From assembly GCA_020831885.1 (NCBI GenBank), contig JAFIFU010000001.1:1-64000 (forward strand): a DNA stretch of 64,000 nucleotides. Direction: 5' to 3'. Shown one piece after another: positions 62,514 to 64,000 of the stretch. The stretch comes from Ectothiorhodospiraceae bacterium. Its GTDB lineage: Bacteria > Pseudomonadota > Gammaproteobacteria > Nitrococcales > Aquisalimonadaceae. The translations under genes were made by a program, and so were the position numbers. Every line of letters starts with the position of its first letter. The first letter of the stretch is position 1. The notes under the pieces were generated by a model that did not search any database, was not told where the DNA came from, and worked only from the letters and a program-made list of their open reading frames with translations.

Positions 62514-64000
62514 ATGAAGGGTGCGGATTTCAAGGGGCAGCTCGACCGCCTGCGTCTGGCCACCAACGTGGTCGGCGGCCTGGCGTTGCTGGCCGTTCTG
62601 CTCACGGTAGGCAGCTTCGCCTACGTGGTGTACTACGGGAACTTCGACGAAGAGTACATCGCGCGCACCGAAGCCGTGCGTGTGGCAACACAGTCCGTGG
62701 CCAGGAACACGCTGGAGGCGGCCGCCGGTGACAGTAATGCTTTCGGGCGGCTGGCCAGCGCGCGCCGTGAACTGGAGAACAATATCTCCATACTCCAGGA
62801 AGGGAATCCCGAGACCGGGTTGCCGCCGGCCGCCGAGTACAGTGACAGCACGGCGGCCAACCTGCAGCGTGCCAGCGGGCTTTGGGATGTGTCCCGTCAC
62901 TACGTTGACGTGCTCCTGCAACGCCAGGACGAGATAGTCGGGGTGACCCGCCTTACGGAACAGCTCATCCGGTTCGAGGTGCCGCAGCTGGAGCGGGAGA
63001 TGGAAGCCGCTGCCACGCGCCTTGCGGCAATCGGTGCGGACCCCCGGCAGCTTCTTCTGGTGAGCCAGGGGCTGCTGGCCATTCAGGGGATCGGACGGGA
63101 TATGGACGCCATGTCCCGCGGGATTCTGGGGCGGACGACGGTTAACAGGAACCTGCGGGAGAACCTGGAGAAGCTGAGCGACTCCATCGACTCGCTGCTG
63201 GGCATCGGTCCCCTCAACGTTCCGGCGGTCACCGACACGGAAGCCCAGGCCGCGTTGACCCAGGCCCAGCGGACGGCGGAGACGGTGCGGGCCGAAGTGG
63301 TCCCGGTCATCGATGCATCCGTTGAGATATACCAGGTGCACGATGCAGCCGTGTGGATCTCCATGCTGTCCGGGAACCTGGAGGCGGACACCCAGGCCCT
63401 GTTATCCGTGCTGCGCGGTCTGCCGGCGGAACGGCCCATCAAATGGTGGTTCGGGTTCGTGCTGGGCGGATTGTTTGCGGTTCTGCTGGTGCTGCGTATC
63501 GTGCTGGACCGTATCATCGCCGGGCGGGAACTGGCGGCGCAGAAGGCCGAGAAGCAGAAGGCCGACGAAGCCGCCAAGAAGAACCAGCAGGCCATCCTGG
63601 ACCTGTTGGACGAAATCCAGGGGCTCTCCGAAGGGGATCTGACTGTGCAGGCCTCTGTGGGTGAGGAGTTCACCGGGGCCATCGGTGATGCCTTCAACGA
63701 CGCCATCGAAGCCCTGCGCAGCCTGGTGACCACCATCAACGAGACCTCGGTGCAGGTCTCCTCCGCGGCGCAGCAGACCCAGGCCACCGCCATGCACCTG
63801 GCGGAAGCCTCGGACCACCAGGCGCACCAGATAACCGCCGCGTCGGCCGCCATCAACGAGATGGCGGTGTCCATCGACGAGGTGTCCCGGAACTCGGAGG
63901 AATCCGCCGACGTGGCGCGCCGTTCAGTGGATCTCGCGCACAAGGGCGCCGACACGGTGCGTCGCACCATCGAGGGCATGGATGCCATCCGCGAACAGAT
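62514..64000 (+). CDS. pilJ: Twitching motility methyl-accepting chemotaxis protein PilJ (5' part; continues past window)
   Basis: The first 495 residues of the receptor. ATG at 62514 (SD TGGAGG). It has an N-terminal helix (VVGGLALLAVLLTVGSFAYVV), a long periplasmic part with PilJ-type helical repeats (RLASARRELENNISILQEG, later RNLRENLEKLSDSIDSLLGIG), a second helix (GFVLGGLFAVLLVLRIVL) and the start of the HAMP and signalling domain (INETSVQVSSAAQQTQATA). PilJ senses surface or pilin-linked cues. The 3' end, including the interaction tip, is beyond 64000. Confidence 0.93.
   Translation, partial: MKGADFKGQLDRLRLATNVVGGLALLAVLLTVGSFAYVVYYGNFDEEYIARTEAVRVATQSVARNTLEAAAGDSNAFGRLASARRELENNISILQEGNPETGLPPAAEYSDSTAANLQRASGLWDVSRHYVDVLLQRQDEIVGVTRLTEQLIRFEVPQLEREMEAAATRLAAIGADPRQLLLVSQGLLAIQGIGRDMDAMSRGILGRTTVNRNLRENLEKLSDSIDSLLGIGPLNVPAVTDTEAQAALTQAQRTAETVRAEVVPVIDASVEIYQVHDAAVWISMLSGNLEADTQALLSVLRGLPAERPIKWWFGFVLGGLFAVLLVLRIVLDRIIAGRELAAQKAEKQKADEAAKKNQQAILDLLDEIQGLSEGDLTVQASVGEEFTGAIGDAFNDAIEALRSLVTTINETSVQVSSAAQQTQATAMHLAEASDHQAHQITAASAAINEMAVSIDEVSRNSEESADVARRSVDLAHKGADTVRRTIEGMDAIREQ

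Overview
The window is 64 kb of GC-rich, gene-dense chromosome from a gammaproteobacterium. The gene orders point this way: yggS-proC-yggT-metX-metW-DUF4426 divergent from pilT-pilU, and gshB-tonB-yqgE-ruvX-pyrR-pyrB-pyrC' divergent from pilG-pilH-pilI-pilJ. These arrangements are shared by Pseudomonas-like and Chromatiales genomes. The base composition, the large GltD/DHODB-type oxidoreductase and the many acidic proteins make an Ectothiorhodospiraceae/Chromatiales relative my best guess, but that is inference. I saw no tRNA, rRNA, CRISPR array, insertion sequence or prophage.

Layout. 1-5 kb: the 3' end of prfC, then a leftward operon of a membrane GGDEF/EAL protein, an exosortase-type N-acyltransferase and a VAO-family FAD oxidase. 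5-10 kb: a leftward efflux operon (lipoprotein adaptor, RND pump) whose last gene, a methyltransferase, is frameshifted. 10-16 kb: TraB-family membrane protein, MtfA peptidase, a retropepsin-like protein, a PrcB-like lipoprotein and a CHASE-PAS-GGDEF cyclase. 16-30 kb: a 1186-residue FAD/Fe-S oxidoreductase, several periplasmic proteins (DUF4139, DUF3108, PQQ-type dehydrogenase), PIN-PhoH, PhoX, TusA, a hydrolase and an SDR. 30-36 kb: prpE followed by a Pat-type lysine acetyltransferase, then a DUF2726 protein. 36-44 kb: hydroxyacid dehydrogenase, dusB, an EamA exporter, a J-domain protein, lipA, sohB, an ORF6N-like small protein, zapE and an unknown protein. 44-54 kb: an AT-rich spacer with clustered DnaA boxes, histone deacetylase-like protein, hspQ, the methionine/proline block, pilTU and truC. 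54-64 kb: the pyrimidine operon with ruvX, yqgE, tonB and gshB, and the twitching chemotaxis genes pilGHI plus the 5' part of pilJ.

The main functional themes are type IV pilus motility (pilT, pilU, pilGHIJ), c-di-GMP signalling (two large membrane proteins), pyrimidine synthesis through an ATCase with a degenerate dihydroorotase partner, and propionate/acetate activation with its probable acetylation control.

The observations most worth following up are: (1) a DnaA-box cluster beside a 60-bp AT-rich stretch in a convergent spacer, possibly a replication origin or DnaA-titration site; (2) an exosortase-type acyltransferase coupled to a VAO-family oxidase and a c-di-GMP protein, with no exosortase genes in view; (3) two separate frameshifts, each restored by one extra C in a C4 run, suggesting either assembly errors or recent decay; (4) the large oxidoreductase fusion.
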